A stretch of DNA of 64,000 bases, taken from assembly GCF_022682495.2 (NCBI RefSeq), contig NC_071387.1:196766143-196830142 (forward strand), in the 5' to 3' direction. This stretch comes from Desmodus rotundus (Eukaryota; Chordata; Mammalia; Chiroptera; Phyllostomidae). The notes beneath the pieces are model-generated. The model had not been told where the DNA came from. It did not search any database and was given only the letters and a program-made list of their open reading frames with translations. Every line of letters begins with the position of its first letter. The first letter of the stretch is position 1. A program made the translations under genes and the position numbers. Of this stretch, positions 24,818-37,167 are shown piece after piece.

Positions 24818-26078
24818 AGCAAGATGGTGACATAGGAAACTTTAACACCCCTTTGCCTCATGAACACACCAATTCAACAATAATTAATAGATTGTTTATG
24901 CAAACCAAATGGTAACCACAAAATAAAACCTATGGATGTTACACAAAAGAGAGAAAAAAAGGAAAGTGTATTAATACAAAAAATTAATAAAATATAAAAG
25001 CCAAAAACAAGAGGAAAAGAAGGTCAAAAACTACAAGACAAACAGAAAACAATGAACATATCTCAGTAGTAAGTTTTCCCCATTAATAATTATTTAAAAT
25101 TTAAACAGATTAAACTCCATAGTCAAAAGACATAGAATAGCTGAATAAAAGACAATGAATAGATAAAAAAGAATATCAGAGTATATACTGTCTATAAAAA
25201 CTCAATTGAGATTCAAACACACATAGGTTGAAAGTAAAGAAATGGAAATGGGGTGTGAAAGGCACCCTAAGGAGGCTATACTTGCACCAGACAAAAAAGA
25301 CATTTAGTCAAAACTGTAACGAGATATAAAAGCATGCATAAAATGATAGAAGAATCAGTTCTACAGAAAGATATTTTAAGTAAACAATTATAAATATATC
25401 AAATTATTTAAATTTTTTAAAATAACAATTATAAATATATATATTCAGCCATCATCAAAGCCTCTAAGTATATAAAGCAAACACTGAAAGAACCAAAGAG
25501 ACAAATAGACAGTAATCCAATGATAGTATGAGACTTTTATACCCACTTTTAATAATGGATCCAACTGTGCACAAAATCAACGAAGAAACTGTAGACGACC
25601 AAAATTATACACCAAATGGATCAGACAGAAATATGCAGAAATTGTCCCCAACAGCATGTGAATGCACACAGTTCGCAATAGCACATGAAGCTTTATTGAG
25701 GGTGTATCAAATGACAGGTCACAAAAGAAGTCTTGAAGAAATTGAGTAAGATTGAAATCATAGCAAGTATCTTTTCTTACTACAATGGTAGGAAAACAAT
25801 TGCAAAAGGAAACTTGAAAAGTCACAAACACGTGGAAATCAAAACAACGTTGTTTTAAATAACTAATAGGTCGAAGAAGAATTTAAGAAGGAAATTAAGA
25901 AAAATCATTGAGACAAATAAAAATACACTATATCAATACACATGGGTTGCATCAAAAGCAATAATATGAGGAAAATGTATAGCAATGAACACTTAAAAAA
26001 GAAGGTTTCAAATAAATCACTTAAGTTTACGTATGTGGGCACATTACAGAACCCCAGCCGGCGCTGCTCTGGAACAGC
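24818..26078 (+). mobile_element. old L1, 5' end and endonuclease part of ORF2
   Basis: The start TGATGTCAGCAAGATGG is a typical L1 5' motif. It is followed (25.08-26.04 kb) by degenerate ORF2 endonuclease-domain sequence such as ACAATTATAAATATATATAT, then TATATAAAGCAAACACTGA and AAGATTGAAATCATAGCAAG. Many stops. Interrupted by the LTR at 26079. Confidence 0.75.
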
Positions 26079-26860
26079 TGTGGGATCTGATTGCCTGCCA
26101 CCGAAAAGTGTGACTTCCAAAGCCAGAATTCGGTGAAAAGGAAAGGAATTGTTTATATGAAAGCTCTACAGATTTAGAATAATGGTGAATTCTGCCATTA
26201 AGACCCCCTCCTTTTAAAGCACCCATAAATACACAGTCCTACCTCCCTTTGCCAAACCAGTTTGAGAATATGCCAGTCAGAGGTACCATCTTTCAGGAAC
26301 AGAGAAATCCGTAGCTCAGCATTCCTGGTCAACAGTTCAACATTCCAGGCATCTCCCATTAATCTGTGCTTGGCTGGGCAGCTCCTCACAATTCCATCAG
26401 CCTTGCCACAGTGTTCTCCCAGGCAGGTTTCCCAGCGGGTCTCCTCTTTCTTCCTTGCAGATGCCTCAAAACTTTGTGCCATCTCCTTACTCCAAACCAC
26501 GCAGCACCTCCTTACACACCAGACCTCATGGTGCCCGGTGGGGGCCCTTCTACACCCTTCCAAACTGCATAGCTATGCATCATGTCTGGCTGCCTCAATT
26601 TTAAATGCTGACCCAGGGCTTCCTGTGTGACCTCATACATGGCACTATCCATTCTGAAAGTCATACGTCTCTTACCCAGGTGGAAGCACAGCTTCCCTTC
26701 AGGAAAGACACGGCTGTCACCTTGCCATTGTTATAAAAACTATCTTAAGTTATATTTTCCACTCCCCCAACCCCTAACCAAAAGCTATGGGCTTCTTGGG
26801 GACCTTTCACCCTCTGCCCCATTTCAGGGACGGTCACATACAAAAGCTTTTTAAAACTAA
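26079..26860 (-). mobile_element. solitary retroviral-type LTR (old ERV)
   Basis: Read on the minus strand, a promoter-side region leads to ATATAAACAATTCC and a U5-like end finishing in ...CAGATCCCACA at 26079. It aligns by eye with the element at 61.57 kb over about 550 bases. No gag, pol or env reading frames are attached, so it is a solo LTR. It splits the old L1 of 24.8-29.2 kb. The right border is approximate. Confidence 0.65.
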
Positions 26861-29207
26861 TTTAAAAACCAATTAAGTGGCAGAACACAAAATTAATGTA
26901 CAAAAATTGCTGTGTTTCTATACACTAACAATTAACTTTCTGAAAATAAAATTAAGAAAATTCCATTTACAAAAAAAGTAAAATAAAATATTTAAGAATA
27001 AACAGCTAAGGAAAAAGACCAATACACTAAAAAAGACCAAAAAATGATGATAAAGAATTAAATAAGACACACACAAAAATGGAAAGACACCCCTTGTTCA
27101 GTGACTGGAAAACACTATTGGTAAAATGCCCCTATGACCCTCAGCTCTCTGTAGACCCAAGGCAATCACTGTGAAAATCTCAATGACGTTTTTACAGAAA
27201 TAAAAAAAAAAAAACAATTTTAAAACTTGTATAGAAACATAAAGGACCCTGAGTATTCAAAGCATCTTTAGAAACTCAAAGTTTAAAACATCACATTGTA
27301 GATTTTAAAAGTATATTATGAAGGAATAGTACTTAAAACAGTACGGAACTCGCATAAAGACAGACACATAGACCAGTGAAACATAATAGAGTCCCCAAAA
27401 ATAAATCCATGCATTTATGGTTAAGTGACCTTTAACAAGGGTCCCAAAGATGCACAATTGGGAAAAGATAACCACTTCAGCAACTGATGTTGGGAAAATC
27501 GGATATCCAGATGCAAAAGAATGACTTTGGATGCATTTTGCAGCATACACAAAAAGTAACTCAAAATAGCCTAAAGAGTTAACCATAAGACCTAAAACTA
27601 TAAAATTCTTAGAAAGAATTCTTTGGAAACACAGAGGAAATACTTCATGACATTGGTCTTGGCCACGTTCATGGCTATGGCTTCCAGTGCACATGCAGCA
27701 AAAGTAAAAATAGACAAGCGAGAAAATATCAAAGTAAGAAGCGTCCGCACTTTAAAGGAAACAGTGAACAGAGTGAAAAGGCAGCCTATGGAAGAAAAGA
27801 ATGGGAGAAAATACTTGCAAACAATATTCATATAAGGAGTTAATTTTCAAATTATATAAGATCTACACATGAATAAGGAAAAAAAACCCTAATATCCCAA
27901 CTTAAAATAGGCTAAAGATTAAAAAAAAAGATATTAAATGTTCTTAAAGGCATATTACTAAGTGAAAGAAGCCAATATGAAAAGGCTACATCATGTATGG
28001 TTCCAACTATAGACATTCTGGAAAAGGCAAAACTATGAAACTACAAAGACAATAAAAAGATAGGGGTTGCTGGGCTTGGGGAAGAACATTTAGGTAGAAC
28101 AGAGGATTTCAAGGCAGTGAAAATACTCTCCATTATATTATAATGATGGATACATGTCATCAACATTTGTCTAAATTCATAGAATGCACAACGCCTAGAC
28201 AATGAACCCTAAGGTAAACTATGGACTTTAGGTGATCATGATGTGACACTGACGATCCATCATTGGTTAAAAAGAAAAGTACCATCTTGGTAAATGATGC
28301 TGATAAAAGAAAGGAGGGACCATACATGTGTGGGGTAAAGGGTATGTGGGAAAGCTCTACTTTCTTTTCAATTTTGTTGTAAACCTAATACTTTTATTTT
28401 AAAAATTCCTTAAAGAATACACTAACAACTCGAATAGATTATTTTTTCAAAAAAGACACACAAATGACAAGCGTATGAAAAAATGCTCTATATCACTAAT
28501 TATCAGAGAACTGCAAATCCAAATCACAATGAGATATTGCCTCATACTTTTTTAGGATGGTTATTATAAAAAATGTTGGCAAAAATTTGGAGAAAAGTGA
28601 ACAAACTCTTGTACACTGCAATGGGAGTGCAAAATGGTACAACCACTTTGCAAAACAGTATAGAGGTTCCACTCAAAGTTAAAAATAAAACTACTCTATA
28701 ATTCATAGTCTCAATTATGGATATGTATCCAAAATCATTGAGATCAGGATATCAAAAATATGTTAGCATCTCAATGTTTATTGAAGCGCTATTCAAAATA
28801 ACCAGGGTGTGGAAACAAATGTCCATTGACAGATAAATAGACCAGGACAATGTGATCTATACATGTAAGGGAATATTACTGAGTCTTGAAAAAGGAAATC
28901 CTGCATTAAGCTAACAACACGGATGAACTCTGAAAACATTATGCTAAGCAAAATAAGCCAGTCAGGAAAGGACAAATACTACAGGAGGTACCTAAAATAG
29001 TCAAAATCATAGAATTCTAGAAATGGTAGTTTGCAAGTGCTGGTGGGGAGAAAAAAAAGGAAACTTGAAATAAATGGGCATAAAGTTTCAATTATGTTAG
29101 ACAAACGTGTTCTAAAGATCTGCTTTGCAGCCTTGTGCCTCAGTTGACAATACTGTGTTGTACACTTAAAATTTTGTTAAGAGTGTTATATATGTTGTGT
29201 TCTTACC
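26861..29207 (+). mobile_element. old L1, ORF2 C-terminal half and 3' end
   Basis: Continues the L1 on the far side of the LTR: GACCAGTGAAACATAATAGAG and GGAAAAGATAACCACTTC (ORF2 3' half), AATCACAATGAGATATTGCC near 28520, and the 3' end CAATACTGTGTTGTACACTT to TGTTCTTACC at 29207. Most of the reverse-transcriptase core is missing between the two halves. Confidence 0.75.
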
Positions 29208-29264
29208 ATCGCTTCTTGGCCTTTTGGCTAAGGTCAAATGTAGTATCTATTCTTATCAGTTTAA
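29208..29264 (+). pseudogene. RNU2P: truncated U2 snRNA pseudogene
   Basis: The sequence matches the 5' 56 or so bases of U2 snRNA (ATCGCTTCT, GGCCTTTTGGCTAAG, TAGTATCT, CTTATCAGTTT) with a few substitutions. It stops there and runs into an AAAATAAAATAAAATAAAA tail. The rest of U2, including the Sm site and 3' stem-loops, is missing. It sits exactly at the 3' end of an old plus-strand L1 (which ends TGTTCTTACC), so it was probably inserted into that L1's tail by L1-type retrotransposition. Not functional. Confidence 0.85.
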
Positions 29265-29281
29265 AATAAAATAAAATAAAA

Positions 29282-30255
29282 TTCCTCGCTGAAATATTGC
29301 TGTACATTTGTTTCTTTGAAACGTTCCACAAAAGGATATAAAATGATGCCATTCTCTTACTAGTTGCTGTTTTTAGAGTGGTTAAAGCACTTTTATGCCC
29401 AACCGGAACATAACAAAAAGTTCCTGCTTCTGTTTTCTCTTCTGCAAAATCACACACACTGTTAAGTTACCTCAATAGCATCTTTTATCATTGTACTGAC
29501 CTCTTCAAAGTTTCACCAATGCTTTTCACTGACTATCAAATAAAGCATATTTTCTTCTGGAATTCACAAACATCTGTAACATCTTAAAAATTTGTCCAAA
29601 CTATAGCAGGATCATCTACCAAACTATCAGACACTCAACTTGAACATATAGAGAAAAGCAGGAAGCTGAGAGCAGGCAGAACTAACTTCAGGATTACCTA
29701 TAACTAAGCATTAGTTTCTTAAAGACGTATCTTCCCTAACCCCAAGGAGCTCTTGATCTGTGTCAGCGAGAACAGCCAGTGGCCTCTGGCCACTTTAGGG
29801 AGTGATGGGTAGAGCATGTTAACAGGTGTCACCAAACACAATGAAAGTAGAAGTTATTTCAGAGCAGGGTGACAGCCAGTGAAGGGGGTTAGAAGAAGAG
29901 TTTCCATCAGAGATGAGAAGATGCTTCTTAGGACTTAGTAAGGGGCAGGACCCAAGCCCAGGAGGTTCCTGGGTGGCAGCAGGGACATTCAGTGTCATTT
30001 AGAAATGGAGGAGTGGAGCAGTGGGGGTGCCGACTCTATGGACTGAGAATCCTCTGGGATTGTAATTAGTAACTTTAAAATAGGGAACACGGGGATGCCC
30101 AAGGATTTACTCAATGACTTCTGTAAACTGGTATCCTTGAACACCCATTTCATAAAGATTCCTAACTCACGTCCCGGTACGAACTTCCCCTGATTTGCCC
30201 AAATTGGATAAGATTAAGAATACTCATCAGTGATTGGAGAAGAAAGTAATAGTAC
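29282..30255. other. no repeat or gene recognised; intron-like flank of the 30.4 kb exon
   Basis: Non-repetitive AT-rich DNA. No second exon was recognised here. Confidence 0.4.
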
Positions 30256-30509
30256 CTACAGCAATATTCGGCTTTTGTGCTCCTGTAACTAAGCGAAAAT
30301 CAGGTGGCCAGGGAAGATCGGAGAGATTATCAAGGTGAACAAAATATTTTGAAAATCTAGGGGTAGGTCTTTCTTCCAGTAAAAAGCTTGTTTTGGTGAG
30401 TACATTTTGCCTCATCATATGTAGTTTTCGAGCCTTGCTACATTTTGGTGAATCTTTGGAGGGAACTGTAAAAGTTGTGGGAGGAACAGAGTCACTTGTT
30501 TCATTCCTC
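30256..30509 (-). CDS. coding exon of an unidentified minus-strand gene
   Basis: This 254-base segment reads open on the minus strand for 84 full codons. It is bounded by an acceptor (TTTTACTTTTGATCAG, AG at 30511-30510) and a donor (GCTGTAG|GTACTA, GT at 30255-30254). It enters one base before a codon and leaves one base into the next. The residues look like protein rather than repeat translation: a Ser/Thr/Pro-rich start (SDSVPPTTFTVPSKDS), a basic stretch with KARKLHMMR, then a Trp/Pro patch DLPWPPDFRLVTG. No signal peptide, membrane segment or known catalytic motif is visible. The flanks are not recognisable repeats. The exit phase matches the next exon at 17816. Family and function are unknown to me. 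This is the strongest single exon in the window. Confidence 0.55.
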
Positions 30510-31429
30510 CTGATCAAAAGTAAAACAAATTAATTTTTTTTAAAAAACCCAAATGTTAGAATTTAATCAAGACCTACTGTAATCATCATGTAAAACTAAT
30601 ATGTCTGAAACTAAAGGAGTAGCCAAAAGGAGTTTGTTCTGTTTTATTTTGGTTTTTATTAAACTCTACCAAGCTAAAGGGGAAGAGAAGAGCAATAAAC
30701 AGTGTTTTGTGTGGTTAAATATTCATTTATTTACAGACTCCAAGGAAAATAAATATGTCTTGCAAAATTTGGGACAGGAAATAATTCCCTTCTTAGTAAG
30801 GGTTTTAAATTTTGGACTAAAAGCACAATCCTATGGGCACTTTCCAAATAGGTAACAAAAATAAGCTGGGTGTGAGATAATTTCATTGCCAAACCATAAT
30901 CATTATTTCTATTTCATTAATGAAGGTATAAGCATATTGCCATTTGCAACAGTGCATGGTATAAAGGATTGTATTCTAAATTGGAAATCTTAAATAAAAA
31001 CAATCGAAATAAAACCTACTTACATTTTAATTCTATAAATCTTTCATTAGCCACCGAAAACCGGATATATGTAACACTAATGTGTTAAAGTCAGATCTTG
31101 TTTTTCATGCTGTATAAACTTAGACTTGAATCTTTTATCTAGTGGTGGTAATGTGTATATATTAAGGCTTAAAATTAAAACAAGATAAGATCTTTACATA
31201 ATGGAGTTATTTGAGGACTTGGTATAAAACCCTGAGCAATATTTTTAGGTTATTTTTAGAATCCTGGCAAACCAGCATCATCATATGTAATTGTCAAGAG
31301 TCTTTTCTCAATCTTCAGAGTAAATTTCATCTGTAATGTTTTGTTTACCTATTCAATATTTATTGAAAAGGGCAAACTGATTAATGTTATTTTGTTATTT
31401 CATAAATTATTTGTGAAATTCAGATTTTA

Positions 31430-31612
31430 TTTTTTATTTTTTATTTTTATTTTTAGGGCTATAGAAACTCAATCACCAACTTACACCATACACAAAAATA
31501 AATTCAAGGTGGATAAAAGACTTAAATATAAGTTATAAGAACATAAAAGTCCTAGAGGAAGACATTGGCAGGAAAATTGAAGACATTCCACGCAGCAACA
31601 TCTTCATGAATA
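31430..31612 (-). mobile_element. orphan 5'-inverted L1: tail on one strand, body only in inverted orientation
   Basis: A perfect 16-base TSD (TGAAATTCAGATTTTA, 31414-31429 and 31613-31628) brackets an oligo(T)-rich stretch, i.e. an A tail on the minus strand, followed by about 155 bases of L1 ORF2 in plus orientation (AACTTACACCATACACAAAA...). The tail and body therefore point in opposite directions. This fits twin priming in which essentially only the inverted 5' part was retained. Confidence 0.7.
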
Positions 31613-31659
31613 TGAAATTCAGATTTTAAATCCATGCTTAAAAAATGTAGTTCAGATGC

Positions 31660-31830
31660 TTCACCCACTCACCAAATCAATGTTGAGCACATAGTTTGTG
31701 CCAAGTATTAGTCTAGACAGTCACTGAAGGTATCATATGAAGACGAAAAAGTTCCTACTCTCATAGAAATTAATTTCTAGTAAAGAAACAAGAATTAGAA
31801 ATATGATTGACAAAAGAAAGCTTTTTAAAG
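31660..31830 (-). repeat. L2-like ancient fragment
   Basis: Antisense GAGCACATAGTTTGTGCCAA and TCCTACTCTCATAGAAATTA resemble the conserved 3' end of L2-type LINEs. A shorter similar piece occurs at 56560-56650 (TACCAAGCACTGTGATGGG). Confidence 0.45.
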
Positions 31831-32820
31831 GAGGTAATTACTAGGCTAATCAGTGAAAAACAAAAAAGATCTAGTTATATGAATAGTTAAGAAAATAGAA
31901 TTCCAGACTGAGCAGACACTGCTTCTGTATACCAAACTTAGAATAGGAAAAATCATAATTACATAATGGTTTTCTCAATTTACATTAACACCAGGAAAGA
32001 CCAAATCACAGCAAAGAAACAATGGACAATGTCTATAAAGTCCTTCATTTCAAACTTCGAGTTCAGTCCAGTCTTTGCTGATGAATCAAAGTGGGGTTCC
32101 CCCCCATTAATAACATTATTATGATAAATCCTAAATATTGCTTAAAACATCTAGTACTGGCATACAATAATTTCCCCAACATTCTGTAACAGATAGAACA
32201 ATATATTATTGCCACTTTTCACAAGCTAAGGTTTCACAATACACTCTGTAGAAGATGGTTCACAGGTACATTATCGGAAAACCTAAACTTAAAATTAGGG
32301 AAATATCTTTTCTTTGTGCTTAATTCATGTCTCCATAGGTAGGTTTTTTCTTTTTAGCCAGATGAGGCAAAATGAAGTTCTAATTGAATTTCAATATCGA
32401 TCTATATTTTTTTTTCTGGAGAAAGTAATAAAATCTATCACAATACCTGGCCATTTACAGAAAGACACTCAATGTTTGCTACATGTATTTGTCAATAAAT
32501 ACCAAATGCCCCGTGAGCTACCTCTGTCTAGTCTGGAGAGTCCTATACCTTCAGAAGATAAAACTTCCTACCTTTATATAAAGGGCAGGTGGTGATATTG
32601 GTAATGTTTAGATAATTGTTAGAATTGCATTGGAATGCTCTTATTTATGAATTCATTCATATTCAGGGACATCTTGCATGATGGTGAATTTAGCAGGTGT
32701 AGGGAGGGATAGGTGTAGTCAGATAAGCTTGTTGTTGTTGTCAGTGTTTTTGTCTCTGAATCAGGAGGAGTTACAGTCAGACCGTATAGAGATCCTGGAC
32801 TTCTAAAGAGAGATTATGTA

Positions 32821-34285
32821 TCTACAGGCCATCTGTATGTCCTCCTTGGAGAAATGTCTATTCAGGTCATTTGCTCATTTTTCAATTGGATCATTTGTCT
32901 TCCTGGTATTGAGTCGTATATGTTCTTTATATATTTTGGAGATAGATCAAACCCTTTTCTGGTGGATCATTGGCAAACATGTTCTCCCATATGGTCGGCT
33001 CCCTTTTCATTTTGATGATGGTTTCTTTAGCTATGCAAAAGCTTTTTAGTTTGATGTAGTCTGTTTGTTTATTTTTTTTTACTTTATTTCCCTTGCCCTA
33101 GGAGATATATTGGCAAAAATATTGCTATGTGGGATATCTGACATTTTTCTGCCTATGTTCTCCTGTAAGACTGTTATGGCATCACAAATTTTATTTATGT
33201 CTTTTATCCATTTCAAGTTTTTTCTGCTGTATGGTATAAGTTGGCAGTCGAGTTTCATTTTTTTAAATGTACTATTTCATTTCTCCCAACACCATTTATT
33301 GAAGAGACTATCTTTACTCCAGTGTATTCTTACAACCCCTTGGTCAAATACTAATTGACCATAGAGACTTGGGTTTATTTCTGGATTCTCTATTCTGTTC
33401 CATTGATCTGTGTGTCTGTTCTTATGCCATAGCCTGACTGTTTTCATTACAGTAGCCTTGTAAATATAGTTTGATATCAGATATTTTGATCTCTGCTACT
33501 TTAGTGGGATGCAAATTAGAACCACAATGAGATATCACCTCACACCTGCAGAATGGCCATCATTAATAAATCAACAAACAAGTGCTGACAAGGATGCAGA
33601 GAAAAGGGAACCCTAGTGCACTGTTGGTGGGAATGCAGACTGATGCAGCCACTGTGGAAAACAGTATGGAATTTCCTTAAAAAATTAAAAATGGAACTGC
33701 CTTTTGACCCAGTGATTTCAGTGCTGTGAATATACCCTCAGAATCCCAAATCATCAACTCAAAAGAACTTAAGGTACCCCTATCTTCACAGCAATGCTAT
33801 TTATAATAACTAAATGCAGGCAACAGCCTAAGTACCCATAAGCAAATGAGTGGATTAAAAACTGTGGTACATTTACACAATGGAATATTACACAGCAGAA
33901 AGAAAGAAGGAGTTCCTATTCTTCAAAAAAAAAAAAAAAACATGGATGGAACTGGAGAACATTATGCTAAGTGAAATAAACCAGGTGGTGAAAGACAAAT
34001 ACCGTATGATTTCCCCTATAAGTGGAACCTAATCAACAAACAAACAAACAAGCAAAATATAACCAGAGACATTGAAATAAAGAACAAAATGACAATAGCC
34101 AAAGGGGCGGAGGGAGAAATAGGGGGAGGGTCATCGAGGAACATGTATAAAAGACACATGGACAAAGCCAAAGGTGATAGAATCAATGGTGAGAAGTGGG
34201 GATGGGTGGGGTGGGGGAGAGTAGCGGGGCAAAAATGGAGACAACTGTACTTCAACAACAAGAAAAATAAAGAAATGAATAATAC
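32821..34285 (+). mobile_element. 5'-inverted L1 insertion
   Basis: 32821-33505 is L1 ORF2 in minus orientation. 33506-34262 is the adjoining downstream ORF2 end and 3' UTR in plus orientation, ending GGAGACAACTGTACTTC and an A-rich tail. The inverted part maps just upstream of the direct part in L1, with a small deletion, as expected from twin priming. No clear TSD was found. A run of 16 A's near 33926 interrupts ORF2. Confidence 0.8.
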
Positions 34286-35862
34286 AAGCCGAGAATTTCA
34301 AATTAGAATTCACCATAAAAATTATTTAAAATTTTAAGTATACTTAAAATGGGAGATTGAAGTCACAAAATTTACTTGATTTAAAGAGCATCAATTTTTT
34401 AAATATAGTTTTCATCTGGAAAATAATTTAAAAAGATGTATTTGAGAGGAGTCTTGATAAAAATATCATATTTATTATTAAAATAGAAAAATTTTCATTA
34501 GACACCCATAGAATTCTAATCTTTAATCAACAGGCTTTTTAATGTACTATAGGAGATATACTAAAATATATGTTCAGATGTATTTCCATTTTAGTTGTTG
34601 TTCTTTTAAATTGTGTCTACTGAAAAATAGGAAGTATGAAAAATTATAGGATTTTAGTGAAATAAGAGTTCTATTTGTACTGTACATCTAATAGTTTGTC
34701 TTTTGCCCCATTATATAATAATAGCTTATGAAAAAGCAAAAGTAGAAAAAATAATTTAAAATTTGTATGGATAAATTTTTGTTGATGTTTTGATAAATTT
34801 TAGAAAATGTGTTTATTGAAGAACTCATATTCCTTTCCTATGTATAGATGAATCCACATGCATAAGTCTGTATGGTAGTCTGTTTTGTCTGGTAAGTATT
34901 CACGCCATATGGGTAAAAGAGAGCAAAACAAACAAGTAAAAAACAAGGTGGGGCCAAATAATTTGTAGAGGCAGTAAGGACATGTAAGCAAGGCCTCCAG
35001 ATACTTTTAGTCAGGTTAAATTAGTTGTACAAATGTGTAATTGTGAAGTGGATATAATGTGTGTTGCCTTTGCCAGTGGCTAATAATAATGAGATACCTC
35101 CTCAAACTGTAAAATCACATCATCTACACTCTGCACACACACTCACATTTTTTTGATGAATAGATGTGGAATTGCTGAGATGTTTATAGAAAATATATCT
35201 TAAAGTGGTTTGGCTATGGCTTATATCATAGAATATGTCTCCTTAAACTTGTGTTAGATCATAGTATATTGACAGCATGAGTAGTGTCTAATGGTTACCC
35301 TGGAGCAGAATTTGATGCAAAGATTCCTATGTAAGTGATTTTAAAAAAATGCTCCAAAGAGAATCTGATAAAAAAAAAAAAAACCCCTAGGGAAAGCAGG
35401 ATAGCGAAGGAAAAGGGGGCCAATCAGGTGAGGTCCTAGGTTCTTCTGACAAGGCAGGGATCCAGACCAAAAAAAAAAAAAGTCAATGTAAAATGTGTTC
35501 TTGGAGGTGACTGCGCCAGATTTTCACAACCCTACTCCGGTCAGTTGTTGCGGGAGAGAGAACTGCAGCGCCAGGCGTAGTGATCTCTTGGGGCATCTGA
35601 ACATCTGGGCACCTGGCACCCCGAATCGTTAAGGGGATGCTAGATGATCTGGACAAGAACACTGATTATAGCTACTGGAAAGAAATTTTGAAAAATTGAA
35701 GTGGACAGGATCATGAAAGAAATTTCATTTTACTTGTATAACATTGTAAGCAGTGAGGTCTGTTGGATATCATATCTGATAATTATAGAATCACTGGCAT
35801 AAAGGACTATGCATTCATTGATAAAGTAGATAATCAATGAATAATAACAATGGTCCCAATAT
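34286..35862. other. intron-like DNA with a small GC-richer block
   Basis: 35505-35640 is richer in G+C (GTTGCGGGAGAGAGAACTGC, six or seven CpGs) and is followed by a short plus-strand frame MLDDLDKNTDYSYWKEILKN. It could be a decayed retrocopy or a conserved noncoding piece; unidentified. Confidence 0.35.
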
Positions 35863-35962
35863 TAAGTGAGCAGAAGCCGTGGAGGAACGCATCAATCTAT
35901 AAATGGTTACATGAACCGAGATCCTCTCGGGCGGCCTGAACAGCGCGGTGGGGCTGTGTCAC

Positions 35963-36009
35963 GGAGAGAAATCATCATCTTCCAGAAGGATGGTGGTGAG
36001 ATTAGTTGC
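35963..36009 (-). CDS. weak candidate short internal exon of the same gene
   Basis: On the minus strand a pyrimidine-rich stretch ends in CCTCAG at 36010, then 47 open bases (15 codons plus 2 bases, reading ATNLTTILLEDDDFS) reach a possible donor TCC|GTGACA at 35962. Entry phase 0 fits the exon ending at 55642. Exit phase 2 fits the single leading G of the exon at 30509, joining as a proline codon. The acceptor is reasonable. The donor is poor because it lacks the usual AG before GT. The surrounding 35.86-36.05 kb has several CpGs and is not an obvious repeat, which supports a conserved unit here. Without this exon the phases of the 55.6 and 30.5 kb exons do not agree, so some exon of this phase class is needed between them. 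Confidence 0.22.
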
Positions 36010-36094
36010 CTGAGGACTGATGCGTGTGGGGCAACCATTGTACACCAGGCATTTCATAATCCATATCCCACTGCACTTTTAACACAATCGGTTT

Positions 36095-36232
36095 TGTAGG
36101 TGTCATTTTTCCAGCTTAAACTGAGGGTATAGAAAATTAAATACTTTGTCTAAGTTTATACAGCTATTGAGAGAAATTTGAATTCAGGTCTCTGAGTGCT
36201 AAGATCTGCACTCTTTTCAATACTATTTTAGA
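36095..36232 (-). repeat. MIR SINE, ancient
   Basis: Antisense pattern: TTAAACTGAGGGTATAGAAA, TTATACAGCTATTGAGAG, TTTGAATTCAGGTCTCTGAG and GCACTCTTTTCAATACTAT. It ends about 90 bases from the candidate short exon at 35963-36009. Confidence 0.65.
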
Positions 36233-37167
36233 TATTTCCTACAGATCTACTTTTGATTATCAGAGTTTTTATATTAGAATATGAAACTAAATAAAGCTGA
36301 TTTAAGGCTCCAGAAAAGAAATTTTCCTCTAGGAATTTTGATCATTTATCTTAAATGATCAAGACTAATCTACTCTTAGTTTTTAGAATTGAAATAATAA
36401 CTATGAATAATGAATTAAAATTTTACTAGTCGATGACAACCAGGTATTAGAATGGTGTGATAATAAACTTGTATCCCTAAGTAAGACAGAGTAAGTACAC
36501 TAATAAGAGATATGGCCTATCTTCTGCCTAGTCCATAAGAGAAAACAAGGAAATGAAAAGTATGTCCTGTTCTTCTTTCCTATTTAATACTCTTTTTTTT
36601 CTTAGATAAAAAGTCAATTTTTAAAATTACAAATTGAATTGGCCCTTTTGGAAATGGATAGGCTAGGAGGACAAATTGTCAAAGCTATGGTTTGTTTCAA
36701 TTAAGTCATAGATGGTTTCCAGTGTCAACTAGTGTGTGTGTGTATGTGTAGAAATTCTGTGGATTTACTTCACTGCCTTAGAGAAAACGTACATTTTCAC
36801 CCACACTTAGGCTAAGAATACTCAATGTACTGGAGGGTTATCTAGTGCCACCTTTCAGCAGTATTTTAAAAAGGTTTACAAAAAAAGGTTGGGAATGCTT
36901 ATGTCCACACCTTCTTTAATCGCCATACTAGTTTCTTATCTCATTTTCAGAGGTTGCTTTTCAACTGTGTATCTTAAAGCCCCTTTCTCTAGGTTCCAGG
37001 GAATGGGAAGGAGAAGACTAGAGTGGTAGACCCCCCCCCCAAAAAAAAAAAAAGACAAAAAAATGCATTTTAAAGAATGCAAAGTGGATGTCACTTGGGA
37101 CCCTGGGAAATGTAGTCTCTGACTGACGGATCACAACTTCTAGGTGAAGAGAGTTATATTTCTGAAG

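Noticed and set aside
26198..26563. 121-codon minus-strand and 122-codon plus-strand frames at the same place
   Set aside because: Both lie in the solo LTR, overlap each other, and have no start, splice or family support; they reflect the less AT-rich LTR composition.
27305..27694. 129-codon minus-strand frame
   Set aside because: Antisense translation of an old L1 ORF2; hydrophobic by composition only.
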